This document shows positions 20,275-32,405 of a stretch of 64,000 nt of DNA, piece after piece. The stretch's first letter is position 1. Each line of letters opens with the position of its first letter. Source of the DNA: Doryteuthis pealeii (taxonomy: Eukaryota; Mollusca; Cephalopoda; Myopsida; Loliginidae). The notes under the pieces were generated by a model, which saw nothing but the letters and a program-made list of their open reading frames with translations, was not told where the DNA came from and ran no database searches. The DNA is taken from the NCBI GenBank assembly GCA_023376005.1, contig CM042141.1:90043671-90107670 (forward strand), written 5' to 3'. A program made the translations under genes and the position numbers.

Positions 20275-20720
20275 TCACTAAAATATAAGGAACACCGATA
20301 GTAGTAGGATTGGGGTACTTACTACGCACATAAATCCCCAAATGGGTCAGAAGGGCTCCTTAGCCTTGGCCGGCAACCCATCAAGCAAGGAAAAGTCCAA
20401 AAAACCTCCGCTGCCTAGCGTTTTTACCCATCCAAGGAGGGTTAGGGAGTAAACCCCGAAAACAAATCAGGAACCGGAGTCCCTAAGGTGGTGTGATGCT
20501 GAAATCCAGTACTACCCAGCAACTCCTGTGACACAACCGCTGACAAACTGTATGGGTTCCTTACCTTTCCTTTGGATCACAGTGGAAGTGTGGACGGGGA
20601 AATTTGCTGCATGGACAACAGCCAATCATTCATATGAACCCGCCCAGACTACGTAGTTAAAAAAAAAAATTGGACACTACTCCATCATCTCTCGTAGACA
20701 GAAGGATGTCAACAACAACA
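20275..20720 (+). mobile_element. LINE/SINE-like repeat fragment
   Basis: Blocks such as ccggagtccctaaggtggtg and ggacactactccatcatctc occur. The latter recurs with changes at 21828-21850 at the end of the zinc-finger LINE, so it is probably a shared 3' end. Family assignment is uncertain. Confidence 0.35.
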
Positions 20721-21104
20721 AAAACATAAGACATACCGGGTCGGCGAGGGTTGGCGCCATGTTTAGAAAAGTCTGAGTGTGTATCTACTTCTCGCAGCAT
20801 AAAGAGAGGCTTTGTTTTTGTTTTCTTGTTTTTGTTTGCTTTTTATGGATTTTTTTTTGTTTTTTTTTTGTCAAAGCCGTCGGGTAAATCCAGTTTCCGC
20901 TGTTAACGGTGATAAAATCTTTGTGGTTATATCTATTTTCTACAGAAAATGAATATAGCCCCCCCCCCAAAAAAAAAAAAACATTTCTAGATATTAAAAT
21001 TAAAATATTAAAACATTAAAAAGAAAAAACATTTCTAAACATAACGCTTCTTTCCGTACTTTTAATAACGCTACAACGCAACTGGCTGCACCACCTAAAC
21101 CCTA

Positions 21105-21475
21105 ATGAAGCGACTAGAGAATAAACTAGATGGGAGCTGCACAAGAATACTGCGGGTGATCATGAACAAGACGTGGAAACAGCACCCCACGAGAAAGCAG
21201 CTGAACGGCCACCTGCCACATATCACCCAAACAATCCGAGTAAGACGGAAAAGACATGTGGACACTGCTGGAGAAGCAAGGACGAACTCATAAGCGACGT
21301 CCTCCAGTGGAAGTCAGCACAAGGGCACGCCAGTGTGGGCCGACCAGCAAAGACGTACATTGATCAGCTCTGTGCGGATGCTGGATGCTGCATAGAGGAC
21401 CTCCCGAGAATGATGAGTGATAGGGACGGATGGAGAGAGATTGTCATGGATATCCGTGCTGACAGCGTGACATGA
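21105..21475 (+). pseudogene. LINE RT C-terminal region, frameshifted
   Basis: Frame 1 gives KRLENKLDGSCTRILRVIMN, then QHPTRKQLNGHLPHITQTIR. After a shift near 21245, frame 2 gives HCWRSKDELISDVLQW, GRPAKTYIDQLC, EDLPRMMSDRDGW and a stop at 21475. This is the C-terminal end of a non-LTR retrotransposon reverse-transcriptase protein common in invertebrates. The same family is at 31695-32120 (-) and 53400-53595 (+). Confidence 0.75.
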
Positions 21476-21502
21476 TGATGATGACAACGCAACTGGTTAA
21501 AA

Positions 21503-21880
21503 TGGCGAATTAGTAGAAGGCTCCCGACCGGTAGGGAGACCACGCCTACGCTTTAAAGACGTCTGCAAGAAAGACATGAAGATATGCCACAACACCAACA
21601 AATGGGGGATTGGTGCAGAAAATCGAACGGCCTGGCGACTCATCGTCAAACAAGGAATGAAAAGGAGTGAAAAAGAGAGGAAAGAATCCGCTACAGAAAA
21701 AAGAGCCAGAAGGAAGGAGAGACAACAGCAACTCCAGCAAGCATAACTGTTTGTTTGCAGTCACTGCACAGAGATTGCCATTTCAAAAATTGGCCTGTTC
21801 AGCCACTCGCCCAGATGCAGTTTTAAAAAATGGACACTACGCCATCGTCTTTAAAAGACGGTAGAATGCCAACAACAGCA
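21503..21880 (+). pseudogene. LINE C-terminal region with zinc finger
   Basis: An open stretch from 21503 reads GELVEGSRPVGRPRLRFKDV, CKKDMK, WRLIVKQGMK and a Lys/Arg-rich RARRKERQQQ to a stop near 21747. One frame over, it continues LFVCSHC...KIGLFSHSPRC, a C2H2-type finger. This matches the end of a second LINE family, distinct from 21105-21475. It is 5' truncated and has one frameshift. Confidence 0.75.
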
Positions 21881-22667
21881 AAAGAGTTGGGGTTTTTTTT
21901 TAACATTTCTAAATATAACGCTTCTTTCCGTACTTTAAACGAAATGATCATAACAAGAATACAATTCGCCAATCCCTTTTTTTAATCACTACTATGTATG
22001 GAACATAATAAGGTCGAAAAAAAATCTAAGACGTTACATGTGTTAAGTTTTTAAGGGCCATTCCTAGGCCTTATAGCAGAAGGGCTTATCTGGTGGAATC
22101 CTTGATAAAGAGTTCATCGACAATGTAAATCTTTTGGTTACTAAAGTGTCTCAGTTACTGGTAATCGTATAAGTCCTTCGTGAGTATTGGTAAAGATCCC
22201 GGCAATACCATGTGTGTCCTCCAAGAGAGCAATTTGAATTATGACCAATATGGGGGGGGGGTAAGTATCTTATCAGGCCAGTAGTACTGCCAGTGATTGG
22301 TTAGAAGAGTCGATCATGTGACCTTGGCCAGTCTATAAGTATAGGCGGGGAACTAGCACACATCTTATATCCCAAAACTCCAACACATGTAGTTGATAGT
22401 GGAAAGATTTTTGGGTTAGTTAGCACAACGCTGGCTGTCGATTTCTTATTCATCGATAGATGTCACCTGGCGAAGTGTGGAAGAGAGGTGGTGAGAGGAA
22501 AGGATGAAAGATCAGTTTGAACTACGCTGTTGGAAGGAGCAGACGCAATATGCGTGTCTGTCCCCCAAGGCATTTTGACTGCAAATGCAGAAAATATAAT
22601 GCAGTAAAGACGAGCAGAGAGCCACCGTCCCGCCAAAAGGTATAACATATATAAAATACATACGGAT

Positions 22668-22850
22668 CCTAATACCCTTGGGAAAGGTATGAATCCTATT
22701 CTCCCTCCAGCTATGGATAAATAGTAGGACTGGGCTATTTAACCTTGGTTAGGCAATCAGTCTAGGAGAAAGAAAACTCTGAATTCAAACCTGTTAAACT
22801 CCGCTTAAGAAATTGACCTTGTGTCGAGGGGTTGGTAAATATATATATGT
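22668..22850 (+). mobile_element. SINE B, 5' truncated
   Basis: It begins at cctaatacccttgggaaagg and ends gaggggttggtaaatatatat. Confidence 0.8.
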
Positions 22851-22857
22851 AAACTAA

Positions 22858-23079
22858 AAGTAGTAGAGCGTTCGGCTAGAAACCACAAGGTTCCTAGTTC
22901 GACACCGGCCCTCGCCAACTCAGTGTATGAGTAGCACATGGATCTGTGCGGTAAAGTAAGGAGCTGATGGTAGGTGTAGCGCTCCACCTCAGATGCAAAA
23001 ACAATCTCCTTGGTCTAGCGCTAGTGAAAAGGGGATAGACTCCCTCGCTGATTGGCTGATACCCGACGACTTACTGTTG
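22858..23079 (+). mobile_element. SINE A copy
   Basis: It starts within the A box (gtagagcgttcggctag), with B box gttcgacaccgg, and ends cccgacgac. It sits directly after the SINE B tail. Confidence 0.85.
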
Positions 23080-23107
23080 TTTAATTACAATAATTTTCTG
23101 TATCATT

Positions 23108-23192
23108 TATTGAAGACACAATCATCCGATGAAACTTTATTTGTGAAATAATAAAAACTAATAACGTTTCATCTGATGATTGTGTCTTTTAT
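23108..23192. repeat. Hairpin / small inverted repeat
   Basis: agacacaatcatccgatgaa is repeated inverted as ttcatctgatgattgtgtct with about 40 bp between. It may be a small foldback element. Confidence 0.65.
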
Positions 23193-23704
23193 TCTAGACT
23201 AGAATCGGCTACCTAGCAATACCTGGGTAGAGGGTGGGAATAATAAAAAGGTATTCTCACAGATCCATTGAATTTGTTGGTCTTACATAATTGATTTGTT
23301 TACGTTTTAATCACGAACGCCACCAATGACTTTCCCTTCTCTTACTATTCAAACCCTAATTTTTAAACTTCCCAGACATAAATTAAATTTTTATTATATT
23401 TTCACAAAAAAGCAAGCTCTGGTGATAGTGAATGTGTATATATATTTTCTTTGTCGTTAATTGTTTTATTTTCGTAGTTTCCTCCGGACATACATACATA
23501 CATACAATTGCCCTTTATATATGTATATATGGTACATAAAACAATAGTAAAAGATGAGATGGGAACTTATTTGTTTTGTTCTTCTAGTTACAACAAACGC
23601 AGTCTATCATTCAAAGTAGAGGCCATCGTGCTGCAACGTCTGGGGTCACCTTTCTACCAGTTCTTTGATCCCAGTTCTTGGACGTGGCTGTTTGCTTTTC
23701 ACAT
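23193..23704. other. No gene recognised
   Basis: AT-rich spacer sequence with a short (CATA)n at 23488-23505. Confidence 0.4.
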
Positions 23705-24326
23705 GGTACTAATACCCTTGCGAAATGTATGCATCCAAACTATTCCCCTCCGGCTATGGATAAATAGTAGGGTAGACTGAGCTCTGTAACCTTGGTCAGA
23801 CACGTCTCCTTCGTCAATGTATCGTTCCAAACTCACTCCACCTCTCACTTTTCACTCCTACTCTTCCACACTTCGCCAAGTGACGTCTCTTGACCAGTAG
23901 AAAAAAATGCCATGTGGCGTTGTGCTGACTCATCATAAAAAGTTATCATGCTAATCTACACGCAATTCTTATATTCCTCCTAAAAAAAACATTCCATGCT
24001 AATTTACACGTAGGACTGGTTTAGCTCAGTCGGTAGAGCGTCCGGCAAGGATTCACAAGGTTCCTGGTTCAATACCGACCCTCTCCAGCTCAGCCCATGA
24101 GTAGCACAGGGATCTGTGCAGTAAAGTGAGGAGCTGATGGCGCTCCACCTCAGATGTTAAAATAATCTCCTTAGTCTAGCGCTAGTGGAAAGGGGATAGA
24201 CTCCCTCGCGTTATGGCTCATACCAACATTAGGACGTCCCGACGACTTATTACATCCCTGGCCTCCTCCACTGTCTCTCTCCCTATTATGTTACAACATG
24301 TTAAACCCCGCTTAAGAAATTGACTA
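23705..24326 (+). mobile_element. SINE B split by later insertions
   Basis: The SINE B body runs 23705-23805 and its 3' signature (ttaaaccccgcttaagaaat) at 24298-24326. The roughly 490 bp between contain a SINE A copy at 24012-24252. Confidence 0.65.
24012..24252 (+). mobile_element. SINE A copy nested in SINE B
   Basis: The head tggtttagctcagtcggtag, B box gttcaataccga, and the end of the body aggacgtcccgacgac. Confidence 0.85.
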
Positions 24327-24569
24327 TTTTCAACTCTTTTGTTGTAGAAAATATATGTATCCACTCAAGATTTTATCACCGCTGACAGCAGAAACTGGAT
24401 TTACCCGACGGCTATGAAGAAAAAAAAAAGCCTCTCCTTATACCGCCAGAAGTAGATGAACACTCAACGCCTTCACCGACCTGGTATCAGTTTTATATTT
24501 TGGTAAATAAATACATTATTACGGACAGGGCTGATACCACGGTTTCTCGCCGACCCTCTCCAATATACG

Positions 24570-24990
24570 GGGCCCCGACTCTACTAGATATCAATTTTCA
24601 GAAAGTAGTATTCTTATAAAATACATGAAACCACCCCTTCTGGGGCCCCTAAGCAGGCTTGGGCCCTCTCCGGTCAGGGGGGGGCTGGGGGTAATAGGCA
24701 GCGACCCTGAGTACGAGAATGAACATTAAATTCAATTACGCTGTTAAAGGGTTGGGACGGCCGGTACAGGGTCTCAAGCCCCCCCCCCTCCGAAACTAGG
24801 ATACAGGGCCCCTATTTAACTAGATGTCAATTTTCAGAAAGTAGTATTGATACAAAATATATTAAACCTGCCCTTCTGGGGCCCCTAAATAGGCTTGCGC
24901 CCGTTCTGGTCAGGAAGGGGGTTGGAAGTAGTAGGCACCGGCCCTGATTACGGAAATGAACATTAAATTCAATTTCGCTATGAAAGGGTT
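24570..24990 (+). repeat. Two tandem copies of a 237-bp unit
   Basis: The block ctagatatcaattttcagaa ... ccttctggggcccct ... atgaacattaaattcaatt recurs 237 bp later (24578 and 24815). It lies inside the right arm and is not duplicated at the left-arm site. Confidence 0.7.
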
Positions 24991-25382
24991 AAGACAGCTG
25001 GCTGAAATTCATTTCAAAACAAAAATTGAATGGAACATTTAAGACATTTTTTTCCCCGCTGATTACGTCATAAACATTCTACTACGTCACGTGGTGTGTG
25101 TGCGTGAATGTGCAAACAACTGAAACCTGATGCTGTTCGGAATTTTGCTTTTTGACTTATGTCATATATCCCTTTAATCACGTGATGCAGGCATCACTAC
25201 CACAACAGCCATCCACCACAACCGCCTCTTCCTCCACCTCTTCCACCACCACGGACACTATCATCAACGTGTGCACAAACGGTGTCAACCGACAGACGCA
25301 AGCGTATATAGGACACTCACGAATTACGTAAACAAACTACGATATTATTTTGGTTTTAGACTAACATATCCTAAAAACCTAC

Positions 25383-25383
<1 letters not shown>

Positions 25384-25452
<69 letters not shown>
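25384..25452 (+). repeat. (AG)n microsatellite
   Basis: About 34 AG units. It is the right-arm counterpart of the left-arm CT tracts at 18666 and 19776. Confidence 0.95.
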
Positions 25453-25454
<2 letters not shown>

Positions 25455-25536
25455 GGTGGCTTCAATGATAGTCTCCTTTAGTAATGTCTAATCCACGAAA
25501 ACACGTTAAGATCGGACAGTTTGATATATTTAATAA

Positions 25537-26505
25537 AATGCGTTTTTGACAAAATGACTTTAGCCCCTCCTACAGAAAATAATTTACCAAAAATCAGGGA
25601 ATTATCGGATTTTAATGAAATTTTCAGTATTTATTTATCAATGAATGATCTTTATAATGAATTATTTATTTTATTTCAAAACTTTCTCATTTTTTTCAGG
25701 TCCCTTAATTTTGGGGGTGTAAAATCTCGGCGAGTTGTTCCTTATTTGATACTAATTACAGTATAAATAAAGAGATAAAAGACCGAAGTTGTAAATAGAA
25801 AAAAAAATTTTAAGTGGAATATTTTATAAGAAAATAAGGACCGAAAATCGGAAAATAAAATGTAAAAAAATAATAAATAATCATTTTTTGGAGATTTCTT
25901 TTTTACTCATTTCGATGATTATTTAATTGGCTATTATCTTATAAAAGAAAAAATTATATATCGATATTTTTTCTGCTTAAAAAAGGGGGGGGGGCTAAAT
26001 TTTCAGTAGAGTTTTTCTTCAAAACTTATACTTTGTTTGCATTAAATAGATATTTATTTCTAGAATCTAAAAATATAACATTTTAAACTTAACATCAGTT
26101 TTCATAGCAAAAATATTTAATTAAAGTTTTGAAATAAAATAACTGATGCATTATAAAATTCATTAATCGATAAATCAATACCGAAAATTTGATTAAAATC
26201 GGATAATTCCCTGATTTTTGGTATTTTTTTTGCAAGCGCGAATGTTACATTAAATTTTTAAACAAGCCCTTTATACCATTTAAAAAGAGCTAAAATGGTG
26301 AACGCGAACGAAATTGACCAAAACAAATCGTTTTAAAAGTATTAGAAATAAATTGCTTATGTAATGATATTTTTCTTTTTTTAATGATGGTCATTATGTT
26401 ACTACTTATCGTTTTAGACAAAAGTCTGACCTTAAATAATAGATTTAATTAATTTTAATTCGTTTTTAAAATGAATAGCAGACGAATTTTTGAGTATAGC
26501 TAATT
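25537..26505. mobile_element. Right-arm insertion with short target duplication
   Basis: The left arm (18580-18605) runs continuously where the right arm is interrupted. Both edges show atttaat, a 7-bp direct repeat. Inside, taccaaaaatcagggaatta (25585) recurs inverted at 26198-26223. It is probably a DNA transposon relic. No transposase reading frame is visible. Confidence 0.55.
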
Positions 26506-26599
26506 TAATGATATCATATAAAAGCTTTCTATCAATATTGCAACATAAAACCTATTTCCGTCTCGCAAACAAAAACTATGACCAATCATTTCTCTACTT

Positions 26600-26813
26600 A
26601 TATATAAGATCCATAGGTACCACCAAAATACGTCACTTGATCAGTTTAGGCTATATTGAAGGAAGAAACGTAAATATTTTTTAACTTTTTTTTTAAATCT
26701 CGAAAAAAAACAAAAAAAAACATAAAGAGTTGTTACAAAGAAAAACAGTTAATTCAAAGATCAAATTATCCGATTGGGGAAAAATTACTCACCGCTGTCT
26801 TGAAAAATAAGTA

Positions 26814-26849
<36 letters not shown>

Positions 26850-27470
26850 TAGGGTCTGTTTCTTTATTGATGTTTTTAGCAGAATTCTGTATTCATGGAT
26901 CTTTTACTAAAAAAAAAAAAAACTAAAAAAAAACTCCCGTATAGAAATTTATAAAAATCTTCTATAATTATTCAGACTCTTATCTTTATAGAAAAAAGTA
27001 AAAATTATTTTTTTGTCGATTCATTTTTTCATATTTCCTAAAATAAAATGGGGGAGAGGGTAGACCTTGTAAAAAAATATTTCCCCTAATATATTTTAGG
27101 AAAAACCTATTTCAAACATATTTTCATGTAAAGGTAAGTAATTAGGGAAATTTTCGGGAAAATCGGACCATTATAGAATTTTTTAAAAAGCCTCTAGTCG
27201 TAACTAATTTTTGGCTACATTAAATTTCAATTGATTTAACGGTGCGAAAATGTAAACATTGTTTTTGTTCATAATTTTCATTATTTCCGTAAGCTGATTT
27301 TTTTTTAAATCATCAGGAGGTTTTTTAATATTTCTTCTTTTGAATGGACAAAAACTTTCAAGATAATATTAACCTTTATTCAAGTTTCATTGTGTTAAAT
27401 ATAGGAGGGGGGCTAAATTTCACAAGGAAAATTGGCGGTATCTAAAGATACAATGTAACTTTATAAGTAT
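26600..27470. other. AT-rich sequence, no gene
   Basis: This includes a poly-T run at about 26817-26845. No exon or known repeat was recognised. Confidence 0.45.
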
Positions 27471-27471
27471 A

Positions 27472-27590
27472 CTAGCAAAAGTACCCCGTCCGTGACCGGG
27501 CTAATAATTTTAAGAACACTAGGAAGTGAGTGGGTAAGAGAGAGAATAAGAGGAAAGTTCGGCACTGGGAAATTCGGCACCGACAAGTGT
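27472..27590 (-). mobile_element. Helitron-like 3' end
   Basis: On the minus strand a hairpin (CCCG...CGGG, at 27485-27502) is followed by about 9 nt and CTAG at 27472-27475, then host T. This is the standard 3' terminus of Helitrons. The upstream part is lost. Confidence 0.5.
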
Positions 27591-27594
27591 ACTA

Positions 27595-29076
27595 TGCACG
27601 TGATGAAGACCTGGAGACCTGAGGAGACTTGTTGTCACTCAGACTCCTGTGAAATACCATCAGCTAACCCCGGTGTGAAAATCTCACTAGGAGTGAAATT
27701 AATAATAATAATAATAATAATAATAATTACACAAGGAAGAGCAAAGACAAACTACTTATGGTGGCCAACAATAATAGAAACGGCAGATGGACAAACAGAA
27801 AAACGACAAAGACTAGAAAACAAAAATGGGAAGAAAAACAATTATACGGACGCTTCAAACGACAAATAGAAGAGGTTGGACATGGTTAAGAAAGGGAAAC
27901 CTCAAAAGAGAAACAGAATCACTTATAATTGCTGCACAAAATAATGCCATAAGGACAAACTACATCAAAGCGAAAATTGATAAGACCCAACAAATAGTAA
28001 ATGTAGACTTTGCGGTAATAGAGATGAGACTGTTAACCATATACTCTGCGAATGTAGCAAACTAGCACAAAGAGAATACAAAACTAGACACGACTGGGTT
28101 GGGAAGGTGATCCACTGGTAATTATGCAAAAAATTAAATTTTGACCACACAACAAAATGGTATATGCATAAACCAGAATCTGTTCTTGAGAACGAAACGC
28201 ACAAAATTCTCTGGGACTTTGAGATAAAAACGGATCACCTTATCCCAGCAAGAAGGCCAGACCTAGTGTTGATAAACAAAAAAGAAAGAACTGGTGGATT
28301 TTGCAGTGCCAGCAGATCACAGGGTGAAGTTAAAAGAAAATGAAAAAAATGGACAAATATCTGGACCTTGCCAGAGAACTGAAAAAGTTATGGAATATGA
28401 AAGTGAAAGTGATACCAATTGTAGTTGGTGCACTTGGAACAGTCCCAGAAGGATTAGAAAAGGGCTTGGAAAGTTTGGATATCAGAGGAAGGATTGAAAC
28501 CATTCAGAACACTGCACTGCTGCAATCTGCCAGAATACTCAGAAGAGTCCTGGAGACCTGAGAAGACTTGCTGTCACTCAGACTCCAGTGAAAGACCATC
28601 AGCTAACACTGATGTGAAAACTCAAAAGGAGTAAATAATAATAATAATTCTCTGGGACTTTGAGATAAAGACGGATCACTCTATCCCAGCCAGGAGACCA
28701 GACCTAGTGTTGATTAACAAAGAAAAAAAACAGAATGTGTCAACTGGTGGACTTTGCGGTTCCTGCAGATCACAAGGTGAAGCCGAAGGAAGATGAAAAG
28801 ATGGATAAATACCTGGACCTTTCTAGAGAATTGAAAAGGCTGTGGAATATGAGAGTGAAAGTGATACCAATTGTAGTTGGTGCACTGGGAACGGTCCCAA
28901 TAAACTTGGGGAAAAAAACTGAAGGATCTGGAAATCAGAAAGAAGAATTGGGACTATCCAGACTACTGCACTGCTGCAATCGGCTAGGATTCTCAGAAGA
29001 GTCCTGGAGACCTAAGGAGACTTGTTGTCGCTCAGACTCCAGTGAAATACCATAAGCTAACGCTGATGGGAAAAAC

Positions 29077-29144
<68 letters not shown>

Positions 29145-29150
29145 GTTTTT
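27595..29150 (+). mobile_element. LINE array, REL-endonuclease type, three nested or tandem 3' ends
   Basis: Fragments lie at 27595-27735, 27736-28640 and 28645-29150, each ending in (AAT)n. The longest includes RGWTWLRKGNLKRETESLII, a CCHC-like region near 28005-28075, TRHDWVGKVIHW, RRPDLVLIN, VDFAVPADH and GALGTVPEGLEKGL. All are frameshifted. The last copy abuts the terminal exon of the minus-strand gene. Confidence 0.8.
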
Positions 29151-29182
29151 CAGGTTGAATTGTATTATCAAGCACAGTAATG

Positions 29183-29372
29183 TCATGACAAAAAGTATCT
29201 TCCGAATAGAAAAAGATGCAGAACGGCCAAGGCGACTGGAAAAAATGACTTTTCAATTCTGGGGCGTGATCGGAAGTATGAAGAGTCGACTGCGCCGGTG
29301 CTACTGACGACGACGACTCTGATATCTGCAATGTTGTTGTCAATTGAGGCCTAGTCATCCTGTTTCCTGGAT
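29183..29372 (-). pseudogene. Right metalloprotease gene: terminal exon, frameshifted
   Basis: The acceptor attatttttcag precedes 29372. The frame reads PGNRMTRPQLTTT, a Ser-rich linker and ELKSHFF as in the left copy. The following T run has six T instead of seven, so the frame turns to QSPWPFCIFFYSEDTFC and runs into the LINE (ATT)n instead of stopping. The hydrophobic tail is lost. An 18-bp in-frame linker insertion also distinguishes it. A sequencing error in the T run is possible. Confidence 0.75.
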
Positions 29373-29479
29373 CTGAAAAATAATGAGGAAAATTAGTATA
29401 AAATCGTATAAAAACAAAAGGATAATTTCTTTTAGTAAAGACATACGTAAAGACATACGTATAAATAAACTTATAATCA

Positions 29480-30240
<761 letters not shown>

Positions 30241-30470
30241 ATTATAGGTAAAGAAGAACAGTTTTCTCGTTTATTCCTACCATAAAATAAACTGAACCCC
30301 ATTTTATGTCCGTGTTTTTGCATAAATGTTTTATTTTTCTTTCACCCGTTATTTTACAATACTAAATATATTTTCTTTATTTATTTTAATATTCACTTCA
30401 ATGTGTATATTCTAAAAGTTTTTATTTTGTGAGAATGGTTAGTTTTAAAGTGGGGGTTCGTTTTTACACT

Positions 30471-30549
30471 TCAACTTTTTACTCGTAAATTCCTACCATA
30501 AAATGCCCAAGCATAATTTTATGGTAGGAATTTACGAGTAAAAAGTTGA
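30471..30549. repeat. Perfect 34-bp hairpin
   Basis: ttactcgtaaattcctacca plus flanks occur inverted around a 10-nt loop (30505-30514). A further partial copy of the arm (cctaccataaaat) lies at 30278-30290. Confidence 0.8.
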
Positions 30550-30992
30550 ATATTACCTTTTGTTGTTGTTATTTCTTTTCTTTTTGGCTTTGGTACTCTA
30601 AAATAAAAACGTCAGATTTTAATCATCGTCGACGAAAAAACAAAATTACGGTCATAAAATGAGGATCCAATTTAGGCCTAAATTGTAAAACGAGGCCCCA
30701 CTTTAAAACTAAACGTAAATGTCCCCGTAAATTACTAACATAAATGGTACCGCGCATTTGATAGGTTGTTTGCAACATCCAATCAAATGCGTGGTAAAGT
30801 GGTCTACACTCGTCCAATAACACCCAGTGCCAGAGACCGATCATCTCTGATAGGATCGGCTTGGCGAGGGAAGTATGATATTGAAAGACCCGAAACTCCC
30901 CAATGACCAAAGGAAATTACTGATGACGCCCTGAATTTAGTAAGGAGTGTATATTCAAAGTTGATGAAATTCATGAAGTCGTCATAACGTAC

Positions 30993-31159
30993 GTGCTAGC
31001 TGGAAACATGTCTCGCAACATGTTTTTCTGTGGGTGGAGTTCTTGCAAAATCCTGGCGTCAATTTTATAAGTTCGGTGCAGTTTTTAGGTTGATAATGTG
31101 TTCCGTTTAAAAGCCGGACTCGGACCTTCTGTTTCTATTATCTCCATAGAGACAGGATT
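30993..31159 (-). pseudogene. Right metalloprotease gene: C-terminal six-Cys exon, frameshifted
   Basis: Acceptor and donor (GCAC/gtacgt) equal those of 8371-8538, but the exon is 167 bp rather than 168. It opens SCLYGDNRNRR and hits TAA after 16 codons. After a one-base shift it continues NGTHYQPKNCTELIKL ... KTCCETCFQ with all cysteines. Thus the copy is decayed, or one base is missing from the assembly. Confidence 0.8.
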
Positions 31160-31194
31160 CTGGTATGGAAAAACAGAAGAAGATAAAGAATAAC

Positions 31195-31495
31195 TGTAAC
31201 AGTAGGGCTTACTAAAAAAAAAATGAAACTGCTACTATAATCTCGTAAATTCACACCAACACACAAAACCTTCAGTACACACAAGAAATAAAGACTACAA
31301 CAGGGTGTCAAGCGTGTAGGATAACTGTTACCCCCACGTCCACACGCCTGTTTTTAAAATGTCTGGCTGTCATCTTATGCAAATAAGTCTGTAGCATAAA
31401 AATGGCAGTTTTGCGAACGGCTCTCAGAGAGTAGATTGACACGCGAGACAGCGAACGCGTTTAGCTTCCAGTAAGTCACAGTCACTTCTATTACA
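31195..31495. mobile_element. Solo LTR with 5-bp target duplication
   Basis: It is 301 bp long, starts TGTAACAGTAGGG and ends CTATTACA, with ataac repeated at 31190-31194 and 31496-31500. The left arm has the single-copy empty site between 8332 and 8346. TG...CA ends plus the 5-bp duplication define an LTR. Its full-length parent is not in the window. Confidence 0.78.
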
Positions 31496-31694
31496 ATAAC
31501 ATTTAAAAACAATGAATATTAGGATAAATTTTGAACTAATTTTTCTTCGTTGTTTTTTCCTTGGCTTTATTTTCAAATATCAACTTCTCTTCGGGAATAA
31601 TAATAAAATAAAAAAACAAGGGAAAGACAACTCATGTACATGCACGTTTCGTGAATTAGTTATCATCATCATAATCACCATGAATTCGGGTTAA

Positions 31695-32120
31695 TAGCAT
31701 GGATTTCCTTGAAACCCTCTCAATATCCGTCCCTATCGACCAACCTTTTTAGCAGGTCCTCCACAGAGGTATTAAATATCAGTTTTTGTTGGTTGGCTAA
31801 CACTGGTGTGTCCATGTGTAGGAGTCCACTAGAGAAGGTCGCTTATGGGTTCGTACCTGCTTCTCCAGCAGTATCCAGTATTCCTTGTTCACCTTATTTA
31901 TATGGTTTGTGAGATGGGAGGTAAGAGGCTATGTAGCTGCTGTTTAACGGGTTATTACTTCGAGAATTTGTTTAAAACAGTACGCAGAATCCTTGAGCAG
32001 TTTACATTTAACTTTTCTCCAAGTGTTTCGTTAAAATTCAATTGGTGCAACCATACAGTAGCACTGGCACGGCCACATCTCGGAAGAATTCCCGTTTTAT
32101 TTTATCTGAGAGATCAGATT
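31695..32120 (-). pseudogene. LINE RT C-terminal region, degenerate
   Basis: Minus-strand pieces read SDLSDKIKREFFRDVAVPVL, LYGC, HCWR-like ILDTAGEAG, THGHTSV and VEDLLKRLVDRDGY, in several frames with stops. It is the same family as 21105-21475. It lies in a right-gene intron. Confidence 0.7.
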
Positions 32121-32195
32121 TCCATTATAATTTAAACGTAATGCTAATGTAAGAGAACGTTTTATAGTTGATTATTTTAGTATTTAATTAAACTA

Positions 32196-32405
32196 GGACC
32201 GGTTTAACTCGGTCAGTAGAGTGACCGCCTGGAAATCACAAGGTTCCTGGTTCGCTACCGGCCCTCGCCAACTCAGCGTATGAATAGCACAGGGATCTGT
32301 GCGGTAAAGTGAGGAGCTGATGGTATGTGTGGCACCCCAGCTCAGACGCTGAAAAACAATCTCCTTGATCTAGCACTAGTGAAAATGGGATAGACTCCCT
32401 CGCTT
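32196..32405 (+). mobile_element. SINE A copy
   Basis: The head accggtttaactcggtcag, B box gttcgctaccgg, and the end of the body atagactccctcgct. Confidence 0.85.

Larger units (their letters stand above)
70..20970. repeat. Left arm of giant imperfect inverted duplication
   Basis: Read in reverse complement, this arm matches the right arm (24355-43665) block by block and in order. Paired blocks include 75-525 with 41730-43665, 809-926 with 41333-41450, 2520-2633 with 35743-35856, 4133-4184 with 33225-33276, 8371-8830 with 30700-31159, 12263-12435 with 29183-29372, 18430-18690 with 25440-26600, 19830-20240 with 24990-25380, and 20750-20970 with 24355-24480. Exon sequences are 70-82 percent identical at protein level, so the duplication is old. 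Unpaired stretches are mostly transposons and microsatellites gained by one arm. Block boundaries are approximate because they were read by eye. Confidence 0.85.
20971..24354. other. Spacer between the palindrome arms
   Basis: These 3.4 kb separate the two arms and have no counterpart in either. The spacer holds two LINE C-terminal remnants (21105-21475, 21503-21880), SINEs (22668-23079, 23705-24326) and a hairpin (23108-23192). The stretch 21880-22668 shows no recognised feature apart from a short G run at 22253. No host exon was found in it. Confidence 0.6.
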
